DNA of 64,000 bases from an uncultured Bacteroidales bacterium (GCA_902777835.1 CACYVC010000015.1:1-64000); one strand, 5' to 3'; shown: positions 7,921-17,961, counted from the stretch's first letter. Made by a program: numbers and translations. The notes: generated by a model not told the origin, from the sequence alone.

Positions 7921-8430
7921 CTACCATCCGAAGGCGTGCTCATCGTCCATCCATAGGCCTTGGGCGGTGAGAACTTGTTCGATGATGTCGCGGGCCACAC
8001 CGTGACCGCCGTTGCAAGGAGACACATATGTGGCAATCTCCTTGACCTGTAAAGCAGCATCGGCAGGAGCCACCGAGAGGCCTGCGGCACGCATGGCGTG
8101 CATGTCGGGAATGTCGTCGCCTACGAAAATAACCTCACGAGCTTCGAGATCTGCATCTTTGAGCCACTGCTCAAAAAGTGGCAACTTAAATGCGGCCCCC
8201 ATATATATATATTTTACCCCCAGGCTTCGATAGCGCAGTTCCACGGCATCAGAACGTCCGCCGCTGATGATGGCGAGCTTGAGGCCCTTCTTCACCGCAA
8301 GCTGAATGGCATATCCGTCCTTGATGTTAAGCATGCGGCACGGCATCCCGTCCTCACTCATGGGGATAGTACTCGGCGACAACACGCCATCCACGTCAAA
8401 TGCGATTCCCTTAATCTTTGTCAAGTCCAT
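7921..8430 (-). CDS. kdsC: KdsC-type HAD phosphatase (KDO-8-phosphate phosphatase)
   Basis: Removes phosphate from 3-deoxy-D-manno-octulosonate 8-phosphate in the KDO pathway for lipopolysaccharide core synthesis. Seen: HAD motif I DVDGVLS (about residues 12-18), motif II/III ISGGRS and KKG, and motif IV GDDIPDM. 169 residues and no cap domain are typical of KdsC. Promoter: TAATTTTG (complement of 8450-8457) with TTTG at 8478-8481; this -33 element lies inside the 98-bp target duplication of the neighbouring IS. Probable operon kdsC-maf-AlkZ-related. Confidence 0.93.
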   Translation of the reverse strand: MDLTKIKGIAFDVDGVLSPSTIPMSEDGMPCRMLNIKDGYAIQLAVKKGLKLAIISGGRSDAVELRYRSLGVKYIYMGAAFKLPLFEQWLKDADLEAREVIFVGDDIPDMHAMRAAGLSVAPADAALQVKEIATYVSPCNGGHGVARDIIEQVLTAQGLWMDDEHAFGW

Positions 8431-8449
8431 AATACATCGTTATTTCTGG

Positions 8450-8481
8450 CAAAATTACACAAATATTCTATAATGAACAAA
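8450..8481 (-). promoter_or_regulatory. Promoter of the kdsC-maf operon
   Basis: The -7 TAATTTTG (8450-8457, minus) and -33 TTTG (8478-8481, minus) are 20 bases apart. The -33 part is within the duplicated target site of the IS element. Confidence 0.7.
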
Positions 8482-8558
8482 TCAAAGCGGCACCCACTGT
8501 AAAGAGATGCCGCTTTTATATTATAATATAAAAGATGTATTTTTACTTCACAACCTTA
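8461..8558. repeat. Left copy of the 98-bp target duplication
   Basis: Identical to 10207-10304 except for one base (T here, A there, just after the terminator stem). It contains the kdsC -33 element, a terminator hairpin (8484-8517) and a copy of the last codons and stop of the large gene that now ends at 10289. Flanking bases differ on both sides, so the length is exact. Confidence 0.93.
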
Positions 8559-10206
8559 CCTGACTTTGTCGCTAAAAATGTCGTTTTTTTGATAAAATGC
8601 GGCATGGCAGCATGTTAACTGATTTTTGTGCTCTGGAAAGGGTGTCCCAATAGGAAAATGTGTACCTTTGTGGCATGTTTGTGCGCAAAAAACGTAATAA
8701 AAGTGGCTCCGTCAGTGTCCAGGTTGTAGCTAAGGACAATGGGAAGTATCGTGTTGTCAAGACTGTTGGCTGCAGCAGTGACCCGGCTCAAGTTGATTGC
8801 CTGTACCGCCAAGGACAGGAATGGGTCAGGAGCTTTGGCGGCCGTCAGATGAGCCTTGATTTTAATTGTGGGATTGACAGCTTTGACCAGATTGAGCGTG
8901 TGCTGCTGAATGCCCCGTTGCTGTTGCTGGGCAAATACTATGACGATATCGGCTTTGGCCAGATTGACGACAAAACGCTGCGGGAACTGGTGATTGCCCG
9001 CGTGAGCGAGCCGTTGAGCAAATACGCGACAACCCGTTACCTGCGCTCTCATTTTGGCCGGGAAGTGAAGCCCGGAGTTATTTACCGATACATGGACTCG
9101 CTAAAAGACACCCGCCGCGAGATTGTGCAGCAGATAAGCGTGCAGCATACTATGCGTGTTCTGGGCGGCAGAATCGGGCTGGTGTTCTATGATGTAACGA
9201 CATTGTATTTTGAGAGCAACAAGGAGGACGAGCTGCGTTCTCCAGGGTTCTCCAAGGACGGCAAGACTTCCGAGACACAGGTCGTGCTCGGCTTGCTTGT
9301 GAGCCGCGACGGCTATCCATTGTCATACTCCCTGTTCAATGGCGCGCAGTTTGAAGGGAGGACACTTATACCGGTCATTGATGATTTTGTGCAGCGCTTA
9401 TCATTGACTGATTTTGTCATTGTGGCCGACTCTGGCCTGCTCAACACCAAGAATATTGCGCTGCTCAACCTGGCGGGATACAAGTATGTCGTCGGGGCAA
9501 GGATCCGCAACGAAGCCAAGAGTGTCCAAGAGTGGATACTGGGTCTGCCAAAAGCGGACGGGGATCTGCACGAGCATCGCAAAAGCCAGACAGAGCGGCT
9601 TATTGTTGGCTATTCAACAAAGCGGGCCGCAAAAAACAGGCTCAACAGAGAGAAGGGGCTGAAACGGCTGGAGAAGTCATATCACTCGGGACGTCTCACA
9701 AAAGAGAACATCAACCGCCGAGGCTACAACAAGTTCTTGAGCATAAGCAAAGACGTGCGGGTCACAATAGACAGAGACAAAATAACTGAAGATGAGCGAT
9801 GGGACGGACTCAAAGGTTATTTGACAAACACAGAACTGCCGGCAGAGCTTGTGGTGGAGCATTACCATGGGCTATGGGTAGTGGAGAGGGCTTTCCGCAT
9901 AGGCAAGGGACGGTTGGATATGCGGCCGATGTTCCATTTTAAGACAGAGAGAATCGAAGCTCACATATGCATATGCTTCATGGCATACAAGCTCTATAAG
10001 GAGCTTGAGAGGGTGATACGACTGAAAAACATCGGAATAAGCGTTGACAAAGTCATTGATATCGCCAAGACGATAACAACGATAACCATCAGAAAAAACA
10101 ACGGGATAAGGGAGACAAAGACACTGTTCCTTACACAGGAGCAGAAACTAATAGAGCCACTCTTTTAATGCGAAAATGTTTTGGGTGTCCCAACGGCGAA
10201 GTCAGG
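8559..10206 (+). mobile_element. IS1634-family insertion sequence, 1648 bp, complete
   Basis: Ends: left CCTGACTTTGTCGCTA, right end read inward CCTGACTTCGCCGTTG. The first 8 bases are perfect and 12 of 15 match. A second motif, GGGTGTCCCAA, occurs near both ends (about 8639 and 10182) in direct orientation. One transposase gene fills the element. IS1634-family elements are known for long, variable target duplications, which agrees with the 98-bp direct repeats here. Confidence 0.92.
8675..10168 (+). CDS. IS1634-family DDE transposase
   Basis: Catalyses cut-and-paste movement of the surrounding element. The N-terminus MFVRKKRNKSGSVSV is characteristic of the family, which favours ATG 8675 over the upstream in-frame GTG at 8660. 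DDE-fold stretches include YDVTTLYFES (first Asp), VIVADSGLL (second Asp) and the C-terminal RIGKGRLDMRPMFH region, which in the family follows the catalytic Glu of VERAFRI. About 497 residues and no frameshift or internal stop, so probably active or recently active. A TACCTTTG box at 8663-8670 overlaps the start region; if it is used, translation would be nearly leaderless. Confidence 0.93.
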   Translation: MFVRKKRNKSGSVSVQVVAKDNGKYRVVKTVGCSSDPAQVDCLYRQGQEWVRSFGGRQMSLDFNCGIDSFDQIERVLLNAPLLLLGKYYDDIGFGQIDDKTLRELVIARVSEPLSKYATTRYLRSHFGREVKPGVIYRYMDSLKDTRREIVQQISVQHTMRVLGGRIGLVFYDVTTLYFESNKEDELRSPGFSKDGKTSETQVVLGLLVSRDGYPLSYSLFNGAQFEGRTLIPVIDDFVQRLSLTDFVIVADSGLLNTKNIALLNLAGYKYVVGARIRNEAKSVQEWILGLPKADGDLHEHRKSQTERLIVGYSTKRAAKNRLNREKGLKRLEKSYHSGRLTKENINRRGYNKFLSISKDVRVTIDRDKITEDERWDGLKGYLTNTELPAELVVEHYHGLWVVERAFRIGKGRLDMRPMFHFKTERIEAHICICFMAYKLYKELERVIRLKNIGISVDKVIDIAKTITTITIRKNNGIRETKTLFLTQEQKLIEPLF

Positions 10207-10304
10207 AAATATTCTATAATGAACAAATCAAAGCGGCACCCACTGTAAAGAGATGCCGCTTTAATATTATAATATAAAAGATGTATTTTTACTTCACAAC
10301 CTTA
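10207..10304. repeat. Right copy of the 98-bp target duplication
   Basis: Direct repeat of 8461-8558 (97 of 98 bases). This copy is joined to the intact gene 10289-13969 and supplies its real stop codon and terminator. Confidence 0.93.
10230..10263. terminator. Terminator of the InlB-repeat surface protein gene (duplicated at 8484-8517)
   Basis: AAAGCGGCA pairs with TGCCGCTTT around a 15-base loop; the A-run and T-rich flanks allow it to work in either direction. The same hairpin sits at 8484-8517 because of the IS target duplication. Confidence 0.75.
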
Positions 10305-13300
10305 GTGGTAGTTCTAGTGCCGTCACTGTAGCGAGTCACCACGATGTTCACACCTTGCCAGGGCTTGCCGCTGCGCATGCCAGCGAGGTTGACATATTCC
10401 ACACCTACAACCTGTGCTTCAGTGTCTACAGTAGTGATGGCAGTAATGTATGAATTCTCGGTCAAGTCGATAGGCCAAGCCTCAATAATTGATGGAGCAT
10501 CTTCTCTAAACGACAAAGTTTTTTTGGCACCATAAGCATCGGTAGTACGGCGAACTATAAAATGGAAATTATACAACTTTCCTTGATTCCCATCAGCATC
10601 AAGGGCATCCATCACTAAATTACCCTCTTTAATATTATAATCCCAGCCACCAATGTAGAAAGCACCATCAAGATCATTATTCAGTCCAGCTGGTATCACA
10701 AACTTTGAATTGGCCCTATCCCATTGAGCCCATGTAACATAAGCATATTCCTGAACTTTGGGATTAAGGAAATAATAGTCATTAACAGTCTCGCTAACAG
10801 GATAATTCTCGGCTTCACCATTTAAAGTGAGATTATCAGGAAGGAAGTTTACAGTGCAATAAATATTGGGTTCATAAGGAAGGTCGCCATTGATATCCAA
10901 TTGGCCACTTGTCACTTTCATCTTGTAATTGAGCTTGTTGGTTAGCTTACCAGTCACTGTTCCTTTAGTAATAAGCTTCTTCTCTCCTTGCATCGCCAAT
11001 TGGGCGCCGTTTGTGTAATCCGAGAAGTCAAGCTCAATCCAGTTGCTCTGATCCCAATCGTTACGGCCAAGCACATTTTCAAACACATTATCTGTTGTAT
11101 TAAAGTAGTGTGTCTTCATGAAATCCTCTTGACCTTGTTCGGGATGGGTCTTTACGATTGATTTGTCGCCCAAATCCTTACACCACAGACTTGCACCAAA
11201 TCTGTAAACTCCCTGCAACTGGTCAGAGACAGTATAAGTCTTGCCTTCCTCGCCATGCTCTTCAATCCAACTAAGTGGGGTCTCAATAACCTTGTAATAG
11301 CCAGTATTCTCAGCAACAATCCAGCCAAGATAGTTCCAGCCCTTGAGCTCAGTAACAGTCTCGCCCTCGTTTACCACGTCGAGATTTGCAGTAGTGCTGG
11401 CACCTGCACTCACGATAGTGGCATCACCAGTATAGCTTGTGCCATTAATGCTACGGTCATACTTGTACTTGAAGTTGGCATCAGGCTCATCGGGATTAAT
11501 AGCCTTAATCTGACTACAAATGTCGCCAGCAATATTAACTGTCGTACCACTTGAAACAACCTCAGGATTATCGGCAGTACCGTCAGCAGGATCGAAGGTG
11601 AGAGAAACTTCTTCTAACTGTACCCAAATGTCTGTCTTTGCACGATTAACATAAATGGTGTAGATACCAGCAGGAATCTTGAATTTATTTTCTTTATAAT
11701 TATAACCTGATGCTAATGATTTGTGTTCCCCATCGCTTATAGGCTCACCACCATCGGTATATGAAATATAACCTAAGCGGTCGTTTGCGATATCATCCCA
11801 ACCTCCTTCAGAACCAGGTCTGTTTGCTAATTTTTTTGTCAAATTGAATTCGCTGAATGCATTATTTGGATCTCCACCATATTCACCTGACCCTTTAAAA
11901 TAAACTTTAAGGTAATATCTGCTATTATCAACATCATAATTGAACTTTTGACCTACATTAGGAGCCCAATCTCCACCATTAGCTTGACCTATAAGATAGA
12001 GATCATCTTCAGCTTCGTAGAAATAGGCTGTAATCGTCACGTTGCTATTGGGCATTGAGAAACTATAGAAGTTGCCATCTGCGTAAGTTTCAGTTGGTGT
12101 AAGGGTCGTCTCCGTGCCAAAGTTATCGGTAACAATCACCTTATTAATTTTGTATCCATAGTTTGTTTTAACCATAAATGTCATAACATCATCAGCATAA
12201 TACTGCGCACCATTATAGAAATTCGTGCTTTGACCATTGCAAGTCATAGTACTCTGCTCGAAATAACCACCATTGCTTGGCTCGCACGCAGTAGAAATCA
12301 TCAATGCAGCCCTGAAATTGGCTGTAATCGTTACGTCGTGATCTGGCATGATGAAGCTATAGTTGCCATCAGACAAATTATAGGTGATTGATTCGCCTGT
12401 GACATCATCGGTGACAGTTACAGAGATAAACTCATAATATTCCCAGAGTTCAGGATTATTAGGGTTAGACGTTATATCTATAGGATTAGAGCTTACGTTG
12501 AACACAACATTTTGTCCGTCGTAAGACATTACATTGTCGCCCTGTACAATATAGCCTTCAGTAAGAAAGATATTTCCGCATCTCGAACTAGGCTTAATTT
12601 CCATAGTAATGTTGTGATATTGCACTGCCTCAAATTCGGCATTGATACGGACATCTGACCCTGGCATTGAGAAAGCATAAGTCTGTCCCAACGTTGTAGT
12701 AGTGACGGTAGGAGTTATCTCTGTGTCATCAGTCAAATTAGTGATGGTCACTTTCTTGATTTTGTAGCCTTCTAATGGTGCTACAATAAACGAGACATTG
12801 TCCATCATTTGAGAATAGTTGTGTGAACCATCAACAACAATACCATCACGGAGTGTTATTGTGCCATGGCCATCAGTCGCGGTAAACACCTCATATTTTT
12901 GGGCTGGCTTGTATAAGAATACTCGCTGTAATGCAAGATTTGTATTTTGAGTAGAATTAGATGTAATATTCCTAAATTGCATTTTGCCATTGTAATGGCG
13001 AATGCGATAACCTGTAGTAGCTTCATAGGTTAACATAGCATACCAGTCAAAACCATTAGTGCCTCCAGTAGTGCTGCTATTAATAGCTAATGAAGTATTG
13101 ACATAGCCAGTATTGCTTGGTGGATTGGCCACTCGAGTTAATCTTTTAGTGGCAAAATCTGTAGGAGAACTTTCATCGGCTGACTCTGTTCTGAGATAGG
13201 CACCACCAGCAATGATACGATATGGGTAGTTTGATGAACCACCAGTAGAGAATCTCAAGAACATAACATCGCCTGTAGCTCTTGCCAAGAAACCATTATT

Positions 13301-13969
13301 AAAGAGATCGACTTTAGTGGACTCGAAATTACCCGAGGTTGACTCGTTTTCTTGATTGCTGCTCAAAGCATCTCCTTGTGTGTCGCCCGATTGTCTTCTA
13401 TGTACAAGCATATATGTCTTATCACCAGTAACAATTTGATCGCTTCTGGTAACAAGTTCATACATGTCGCCATCCTCTTTGTCAATCGTGATCTCAATAT
13501 ATGCAAAGCGAACTGGGTGTCCTTGACACTTGATGGTGAGTTGCTGTCCAATGGGCAAGCCATCAGGATAGGTGGGCGAACTTTCCCATTTTGCCATATA
13601 TGTGCTGTTATTATATGGAGTAGTCAGTGTTCCTGCAACAACATTATTAACTGATGTGTTCGCGGCAATGTACATTGTAGTTGGACCCCAATAGAACGAA
13701 TTATTATCGCCCTCAACAGAGTTATCCAGACAACGGAAGACAATTTTCTTGATCTTGAAATTAAAAGATCTAAAATTGATTTGGTCATAATGTCTCTGCA
13801 CCATGAATCCTTCATTGTTCATGCCGCCACTCATCTCCATCTTAACACCGCCTTTTGAGGTGTAATACACACCACTAGCATCGTTTGATGTGATGAGAAT
13901 AGTTTGTTCTCCCGCCCAAGCTGGCACAGTTAGGGCTAGGATCATCAGTAAGGTTAGAATCTTTCTCAT
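10289..13969 (-). CDS. Large secreted surface protein with InlB-type repeats
   Basis: No precise function recognised. Seen: a signal peptide (MRKILTLLMILALTVPAWA), a beta-rich N-terminal third, three consecutive repeats (about residues 355-445, 450-550, 555-650), each with 'GYKIxKVxxT' and 'YxFSMPxSxVxIxAxF', as in the divergent InlB B-repeat (Flg_new_2-like) family, then a segment beginning DDLYLIGQANGGDWAPN that resembles SusE/SusF starch-binding-like domains, and a C-terminal tail VNLAGMRS...GVNIVVTRYSDG...KVVK. That tail is similar to the end of the 2192-residue protein at 33500 and is probably a secretion/anchoring signal. Likely cell-surface adhesion or glycan binding. Promoter at 14024-14054. 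The IS insertion lies just past the stop codon and leaves the gene intact. Confidence 0.8.
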   Translation of the reverse strand: MRKILTLLMILALTVPAWAGEQTILITSNDASGVYYTSKGGVKMEMSGGMNNEGFMVQRHYDQINFRSFNFKIKKIVFRCLDNSVEGDNNSFYWGPTTMYIAANTSVNNVVAGTLTTPYNNSTYMAKWESSPTYPDGLPIGQQLTIKCQGHPVRFAYIEITIDKEDGDMYELVTRSDQIVTGDKTYMLVHRRQSGDTQGDALSSNQENESTSGNFESTKVDLFNNGFLARATGDVMFLRFSTGGSSNYPYRIIAGGAYLRTESADESSPTDFATKRLTRVANPPSNTGYVNTSLAINSSTTGGTNGFDWYAMLTYEATTGYRIRHYNGKMQFRNITSNSTQNTNLALQRVFLYKPAQKYEVFTATDGHGTITLRDGIVVDGSHNYSQMMDNVSFIVAPLEGYKIKKVTITNLTDDTEITPTVTTTTLGQTYAFSMPGSDVRINAEFEAVQYHNITMEIKPSSRCGNIFLTEGYIVQGDNVMSYDGQNVVFNVSSNPIDITSNPNNPELWEYYEFISVTVTDDVTGESITYNLSDGNYSFIMPDHDVTITANFRAALMISTACEPSNGGYFEQSTMTCNGQSTNFYNGAQYYADDVMTFMVKTNYGYKINKVIVTDNFGTETTLTPTETYADGNFYSFSMPNSNVTITAYFYEAEDDLYLIGQANGGDWAPNVGQKFNYDVDNSRYYLKVYFKGSGEYGGDPNNAFSEFNLTKKLANRPGSEGGWDDIANDRLGYISYTDGGEPISDGEHKSLASGYNYKENKFKIPAGIYTIYVNRAKTDIWVQLEEVSLTFDPADGTADNPEVVSSGTTVNIAGDICSQIKAINPDEPDANFKYKYDRSINGTSYTGDATIVSAGASTTANLDVVNEGETVTELKGWNYLGWIVAENTGYYKVIETPLSWIEEHGEEGKTYTVSDQLQGVYRFGASLWCKDLGDKSIVKTHPEQGQEDFMKTHYFNTTDNVFENVLGRNDWDQSNWIELDFSDYTNGAQLAMQGEKKLITKGTVTGKLTNKLNYKMKVTSGQLDINGDLPYEPNIYCTVNFLPDNLTLNGEAENYPVSETVNDYYFLNPKVQEYAYVTWAQWDRANSKFVIPAGLNNDLDGAFYIGGWDYNIKEGNLVMDALDADGNQGKLYNFHFIVRRTTDAYGAKKTLSFREDAPSIIEAWPIDLTENSYITAITTVDTEAQVVGVEYVNLAGMRSGKPWQGVNIVVTRYSDGTRTTTKVVK

Positions 13970-14023
13970 TTAAGTTTAGTTTAAAATATTAATAATAATT
14001 TGTTTTTTGTCCGAAATTAGGTG

Positions 14024-14054
14024 CAAAGGTAGTAAAATACAAGTAATTATGCAA
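14024..14054 (-). promoter_or_regulatory. Promoter of the InlB-repeat protein gene
   Basis: TACCTTTG on the minus strand (14024-14031) with TTG at 14052-14054, spacing 20. Leader about 50 nt. Confidence 0.75.
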
Positions 14055-14110
14055 GGGTTTATGATTAATTATACAATTAAATTCAATGAACTAGCAATAA
14101 CAAAGTGATA

Positions 14111-14166
14111 AGTGGAAAGTGGAAAGTGGAAAGTGGAAAGTGGAAGGTGGAAGGTGGAAGGAGGAA
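14111..14166. repeat. Heptad array, eight units of AGTGGAA type
   Basis: Five AGTGGAA, two GGTGGAA and one GGAGGAA in perfect 7-bp phase. Read on the minus strand the unit is ACTTTCC, so it fits the ACTNNNN pattern of the other arrays. It lies just beyond the frdB terminator. Confidence 0.85.
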
Positions 14167-14171
14167 AAACC

Positions 14172-14206
14172 AAGCCGCCCCTCACCTTAAAGGTGAAGGA
14201 GCGGCT
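14172..14206 (-). terminator. Terminator of the frdCAB operon
   Basis: AAGCCGC-CCTCACCTT and AAGGTGAAGGAGCGGCTT form a long stem with small mismatches. On the minus strand it is followed by GGTTTTTCC. Confidence 0.8.
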
Positions 14207-14235
14207 TTTGCTATTAGTAAACCAAGGTGGCGAGA

Positions 14236-14991
14236 TTAGTCGCTGCTCTTGGCGCAAATGAACTCGCGGTTGAGGCGTGCAATGTTGCTGAGCTTGATGT
14301 TCTTGGGGCACTCAGCGGCACAAGCACCAGTGTTGGTGCAGTTACCGAATCCCAGCTCATCCATCTTGCTGAGCATAGCTTTCACGCGCTTCTTAGCCTC
14401 GGCCTTACCTTGTGGCAGGAGAGCAAACTGGCTAACCTTAGCAGCCACGAAGAGCATAGCCGAACCGTTCTTGCAAGCAGCCACGCAGGCACCGCAGCCA
14501 ATGCAGCTAGCGCTATCCATTGCCTCGTCGGCATCCACCTTGCTGATGGGGATAGCGTTGGCATCTTGAGCACCGCCAGTGTTGAAGCTCACGTAACCAC
14601 CAGCCTGCTGAATTTGGTCGAAGGCGTTACGATTCACCATCAAGTCCTTAATTACTGGGAATGCTGCCGAGCGCCAAGGCTCTACGGTGATAGTCTCGCC
14701 ATCTTTAAAGCGGCGCATGTAGAGCTGGCAAGTGGTAGCTCCAGTGGCAGGTCCATGAGGATGTCCGTTAATGTAAAGCGAGCACATACCGCAGATACCC
14801 TCGCGGCAGTCATGGTCAAAAGCGATAGGCTCTTCACCCTTCTCCACTAATTGCTCATTGAGAATGTCGAGAGTCTCGAGAAACGAGGTATCGGTAGGGA
14901 TGTCCTGCAACTCGTATGTCACAAATTCACCCTGCGCTTTGGGATTTGCCTGGCGCCAAACTTTTAATTTTACGCTTATGCTATTTTCCAT
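14236..14991 (-). CDS. frdB: Fumarate reductase/succinate dehydrogenase iron-sulfur subunit
   Basis: Carries electrons between the flavin subunit and the quinone site of the membrane complex. Seen: [2Fe-2S] motif CREGICGMC (Cys62, 67, 70), then the 8Fe ferredoxin-like domain with [11 protein letters not shown] and [15 protein letters not shown]. 251 residues is typical of the Bacteroidales protein. It is the last gene of the frdC-frdA-frdB operon, 6 bases after frdA. In gut Bacteroidales the complex mainly works as fumarate reductase in succinate production; direction cannot be proven from sequence. Confidence 0.97.
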   Translation of the reverse strand: MENSISVKLKVWRQANPKAQGEFVTYELQDIPTDTSFLETLDILNEQLVEKGEEPIAFDHDCREGICGMCSLYINGHPHGPATGATTCQLYMRRFKDGETITVEPWRSAAFPVIKDLMVNRNAFDQIQQAGGYVSFNTGGAQDANAIPISKVDADEAMDSASCIGCGACVAACKNGSAMLFVAAKVSQFALLPQGKAEAKKRVKAMLSKMDELGFGNCTNTGACAAECPKNIKLSNIARLNREFICAKSSD

Positions 14992-14997
14992 AATTCA

Positions 14998-17007
14998 TTA
15001 GTTTTTGTAGTTACGTGTTTGTACCTTAATTGCCTCGTAGTGGAGTGGTTCTTTGAGTAAGCTTGGTGCTTTCTCATCGTCGCCAGCATATTTCCAGCAA
15101 GCCACATAGAAGAAGTTCTCGTCGTCGCGCTTAGCTTCGCCTTCCTCAGTCTGGTGCTCTTCACGGAAGTGGCCACCACACGATTCCTCACGGTTGAGGG
15201 CATCGTAGGCGATGAGCTCACCCATAGTGATGAAGTCGCGCAGACGGAATGCCTTGTCGAGCTCAATGTTCATGCCGTCTTGTGTGCCAGGCACGAAGAG
15301 GTTGGTCTCAAATTCCTTGCGCAAGTCCTTGATTTTCTCGAGAGCAGTCTCAAGGCTCTCCTTAGTGCGGCCCATACCTACATAGTCCCACATGATGTTA
15401 CCCAGCTCTTTGTGGATAGAGTCAACCGAACGGTTACCCTGGATAGCCATCAGGTGGTCAAGTTCAGCCTGAACACGCTCCTCGGCTTCCTCAAACTCTG
15501 GGAGGTCGGTAGAGAAGCGAGGCACAGTGATTTGGTCGCTCAGGTAGTTCTGGATAGTGTAAGGCAGCACGAAGTAGCCGTCGGCAAGACCTTGCATCAG
15601 AGCCGAAGCACCGAGGCGGTTAGCACCGTGGTCGCTGAAGTTACACTCACCAATTGCGAAGAGGCCCTTGATAGAGGTCTGCAGCTCATAATCAACCCAG
15701 ATGCCACCCATTGTATAGTGGATAGCAGGATAAATCATCATTGGATTGTAATACTTCACGCCGTTGATTTCGTTGGCGAGTTCACCAGGATTCACGTCGG
15801 TGATTTCCTCATACATATCAAAGAGGTTGCCATAGCGCTGACGCACAACGTCGATGCCAAGGCGGTTGATAGCCTCGCTGAAGTCGAGGAACACGGCTTG
15901 ACCAGTGTTGTTCACGCCATAACCCTTGTCGCAACGCTCTTTGGCGGCGCGGCTAGCCACGTCGCGAGGCACGAGGTTACCGAAGGCTGGATAGCGACGC
16001 TCGAGGTAGTAGTCGCGGTTCTCTTCGGGAATATCACTTCCCTTGATCTGACCAGCTTGCAGTTTCTTGGCATCCTCTATGTCTTTTGGCACCCAAATGC
16101 GGCCATCGTTACGCAGTGACTCACTCATCAGGGTGAGCTTCGACTGCTTGTCGCCGTGGCGTGGAATGCAGGTGGGGTGAATCTGAACGTAGGCAGGGTT
16201 AGCAAAATAAGCGCCCTTGCGGTAGCAGGCCATAGCAGCGCTCACGTTGCAAGCCATTGCGTTGGTCGAGAGGAAATAGGTATTGCCATAACCACCAGTG
16301 GCAATTACCACTGCATGGGCGGCAAAGCGCTCGAGCTCGCCAGTCACGAGGTTCTTGGCGATGATACCGCGTGCGCGGCCGTCGATAATCACCACGTCGT
16401 GCATCTCATAGCGGTTATAGCTCTTAACATTGCCCATCTCGATTTGGCGGTTAAGCGACGAGTAAGCACCGAGCAGCAGCTGCTGGCCAGTCTGACCCTT
16501 TGCATAGAATGTGCGGCTTACCTGAGCGCCACCAAAAGAGCGGTTGGCGAGCAAACCACCATATTCACGAGCGAAGGGCACGCCCTGTGCCACGCACTGA
16601 TCAATGATATTGTTCGACACCTCAGCAAGACGATAAACGTTGGCCTCACGGGCGCGATAGTCGCCACCCTTCACAGTGTCGTAGAAGAGGCGGTAAACCG
16701 AGTCACCGTCGTTCTGATAGTTCTTAGCAGCATTGATACCACCCTGCGCAGCGATTGAGTGAGCGCGACGTGGCGAATCCTGGATGCAGAAGTTCAACAC
16801 CTTAAAGCCCATCTCGCCCAGAGTGGCAGCGGCGCTGGCGCCTGCCAGTCCGGTACCCACAACGATAATGTCAAGGCGACGCTTGTTGGCGGGGTTGACG
16901 AGTTTCTGGTGTGCTTTATAGTTGGTCCATTTCTCAGCTACAGGTCCCTCGGGGATCTTAGAGTCAATAGCAGGCTGAGCAACGTTGTTCTTAATGTTTT
17001 CTTCCAT
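14998..17007 (-). CDS. frdA: Fumarate reductase/succinate dehydrogenase flavoprotein subunit
   Basis: Catalytic subunit interconverting fumarate and succinate with covalently bound FAD, on the cytoplasmic face of the membrane. Seen: dinucleotide-binding [10 protein letters not shown] (about 51-60), the flavinylation segment [11 protein letters not shown] with the FAD-attachment His near residue 83, and substrate-site stretches HPTCIPRHG and [17 protein letters not shown]. 669 residues matches the longer type-B/Bacteroidetes form. Central gene of the operon, 40 bases after frdC. Long empty frames on the opposite strand reflect codon bias. Confidence 0.97.
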   Translation of the reverse strand: MEENIKNNVAQPAIDSKIPEGPVAEKWTNYKAHQKLVNPANKRRLDIIVVGTGLAGASAAATLGEMGFKVLNFCIQDSPRRAHSIAAQGGINAAKNYQNDGDSVYRLFYDTVKGGDYRAREANVYRLAEVSNNIIDQCVAQGVPFAREYGGLLANRSFGGAQVSRTFYAKGQTGQQLLLGAYSSLNRQIEMGNVKSYNRYEMHDVVIIDGRARGIIAKNLVTGELERFAAHAVVIATGGYGNTYFLSTNAMACNVSAAMACYRKGAYFANPAYVQIHPTCIPRHGDKQSKLTLMSESLRNDGRIWVPKDIEDAKKLQAGQIKGSDIPEENRDYYLERRYPAFGNLVPRDVASRAAKERCDKGYGVNNTGQAVFLDFSEAINRLGIDVVRQRYGNLFDMYEEITDVNPGELANEINGVKYYNPMMIYPAIHYTMGGIWVDYELQTSIKGLFAIGECNFSDHGANRLGASALMQGLADGYFVLPYTIQNYLSDQITVPRFSTDLPEFEEAEERVQAELDHLMAIQGNRSVDSIHKELGNIMWDYVGMGRTKESLETALEKIKDLRKEFETNLFVPGTQDGMNIELDKAFRLRDFITMGELIAYDALNREESCGGHFREEHQTEEGEAKRDDENFFYVACWKYAGDDEKAPSLLKEPLHYEAIKVQTRNYKN

Positions 17008-17047
17008 TTTTCGTAAAAATTTTAATGATTAATTACTCAGCAATTTC

Positions 17048-17728
17048 TTAGCATGCACCTACGCAAGTCCATCCCCAGGCAAACTTGCCAGTAAGGGCGA
17101 TAGCGCAAACAGCAAAGATCAGCATAACGATAGTAGCCCACCAGAAGCCAATGCATTTCCATCGGTTAATCCACTTGTCGTTGTTCACACCTATCGACTG
17201 GAATGCACTCCAGAAACCGTGGGTGATGTGGAACCAGATGGCACAGAAGCCAATCAAATAAACTGGCAGAACCCAAACTTGCTCAAAGGTAGTCTTAAGA
17301 GCAACATAGCCCGAGTCGGCGTGCTCGCCAATAATCTCTGGCAGCTGCATCTTAGCCCAGAACTGATAAAGGTGCAACACGAGGAAGCACAATACAATGA
17401 TGCCAAGCACAAGCATGTTCTGCGATGCCCACTCTACGCTCTTAGGACGCTTGGTGACAGCATAGCGGTTGCTACCGCGTGCGCTGCGGTTTTGCAGTGT
17501 CAAGATAAAAGCGTAGATGATGTGAATCACAAAACCTGCGGCAAGCACCGCAGTACCCAGCAGGGCATACCAATTAGCGCCGAGGAATTCACACACAGCC
17601 TCATAAGCGTTAAGCGAATAGACTGCCACGGCATTCATCAGCGCATGGAATGTTAAGAATAGGATAAGGAACAAACCGGTGACACTCATCACCACTTTCC
17701 TTCCTACCGAAGAATTAAATAACCACAT
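17048..17728 (-). CDS. frdC: Fumarate reductase/succinate dehydrogenase cytochrome b subunit
   Basis: Membrane anchor and di-haem quinone site of the complex. Seen: five hydrophobic segments in 226 residues, with histidines in or near helices (FHALMNA, VIHIIYAF, VLHLYQFWAKM, WFHITHGFWS) suited to ligate haem, as in type-B single-subunit anchors. First gene of the operon. Promoter at 17821-17851 (minus strand), giving a leader of about 85 nt. Confidence 0.94.
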   Translation of the reverse strand: MWLFNSSVGRKVVMSVTGLFLILFLTFHALMNAVAVYSLNAYEAVCEFLGANWYALLGTAVLAAGFVIHIIYAFILTLQNRSARGSNRYAVTKRPKSVEWASQNMLVLGIIVLCFLVLHLYQFWAKMQLPEIIGEHADSGYVALKTTFEQVWVLPVYLIGFCAIWFHITHGFWSAFQSIGVNNDKWINRWKCIGFWWATIVMLIFAVCAIALTGKFAWGWTCVGAC

Positions 17729-17820
17729 AGTAGTTTTGAATTTAGTTATTAATTGATTTATTTAATTAGTTTTCAATACAATAGCACCCGCCAATGAGTC
17801 ATCATGGTGGAATTAATGTG

Positions 17821-17851
17821 CAAATTTAACATTTTTCCTCGTCTTTTGCAA
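17821..17851 (-). promoter_or_regulatory. Promoter of frdCAB
   Basis: TAAATTTG (17821-17828, minus) and TTG (17849-17851, minus), 20 bases apart. Confidence 0.75.
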
Positions 17852-17901
17852 CCCATAAAGCATAAAAAACGTGTTTTTAGCAAATCATTTTACCTAATCA
17901 T

Positions 17902-17932
17902 TTTGAATGTAGCACCTTTTTTAATAACTTTG
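17902..17932 (+). promoter_or_regulatory. Promoter of the first C10 protease gene
   Basis: TTTG (17902-17905) and TAACTTTG (17925-17932), spacing 19. It is 30 bases before the ATG. Confidence 0.8.
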
Positions 17933-17961
17933 CAGCAAAAATAACTAAACTATAGTTGAAA

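Noticed and set aside
8459..10304. Initial impression that the IS truncated the 10289-13969 gene
   Set aside because: The 98-bp duplication restores the stop codon and terminator on the gene side; the left copy is only a 3' fragment.
14111..14166. Possible CRISPR array
   Set aside because: The units are 7 bp with no spacers; a CRISPR array needs longer repeats with unique spacers between them.
15154..16119. Long forward-strand frame (321 codons) opposite frdA
   Set aside because: It is the mirror of frdA, whose codon bias keeps the opposite strand open. It has no start context, no promoter and no recognisable protein features.
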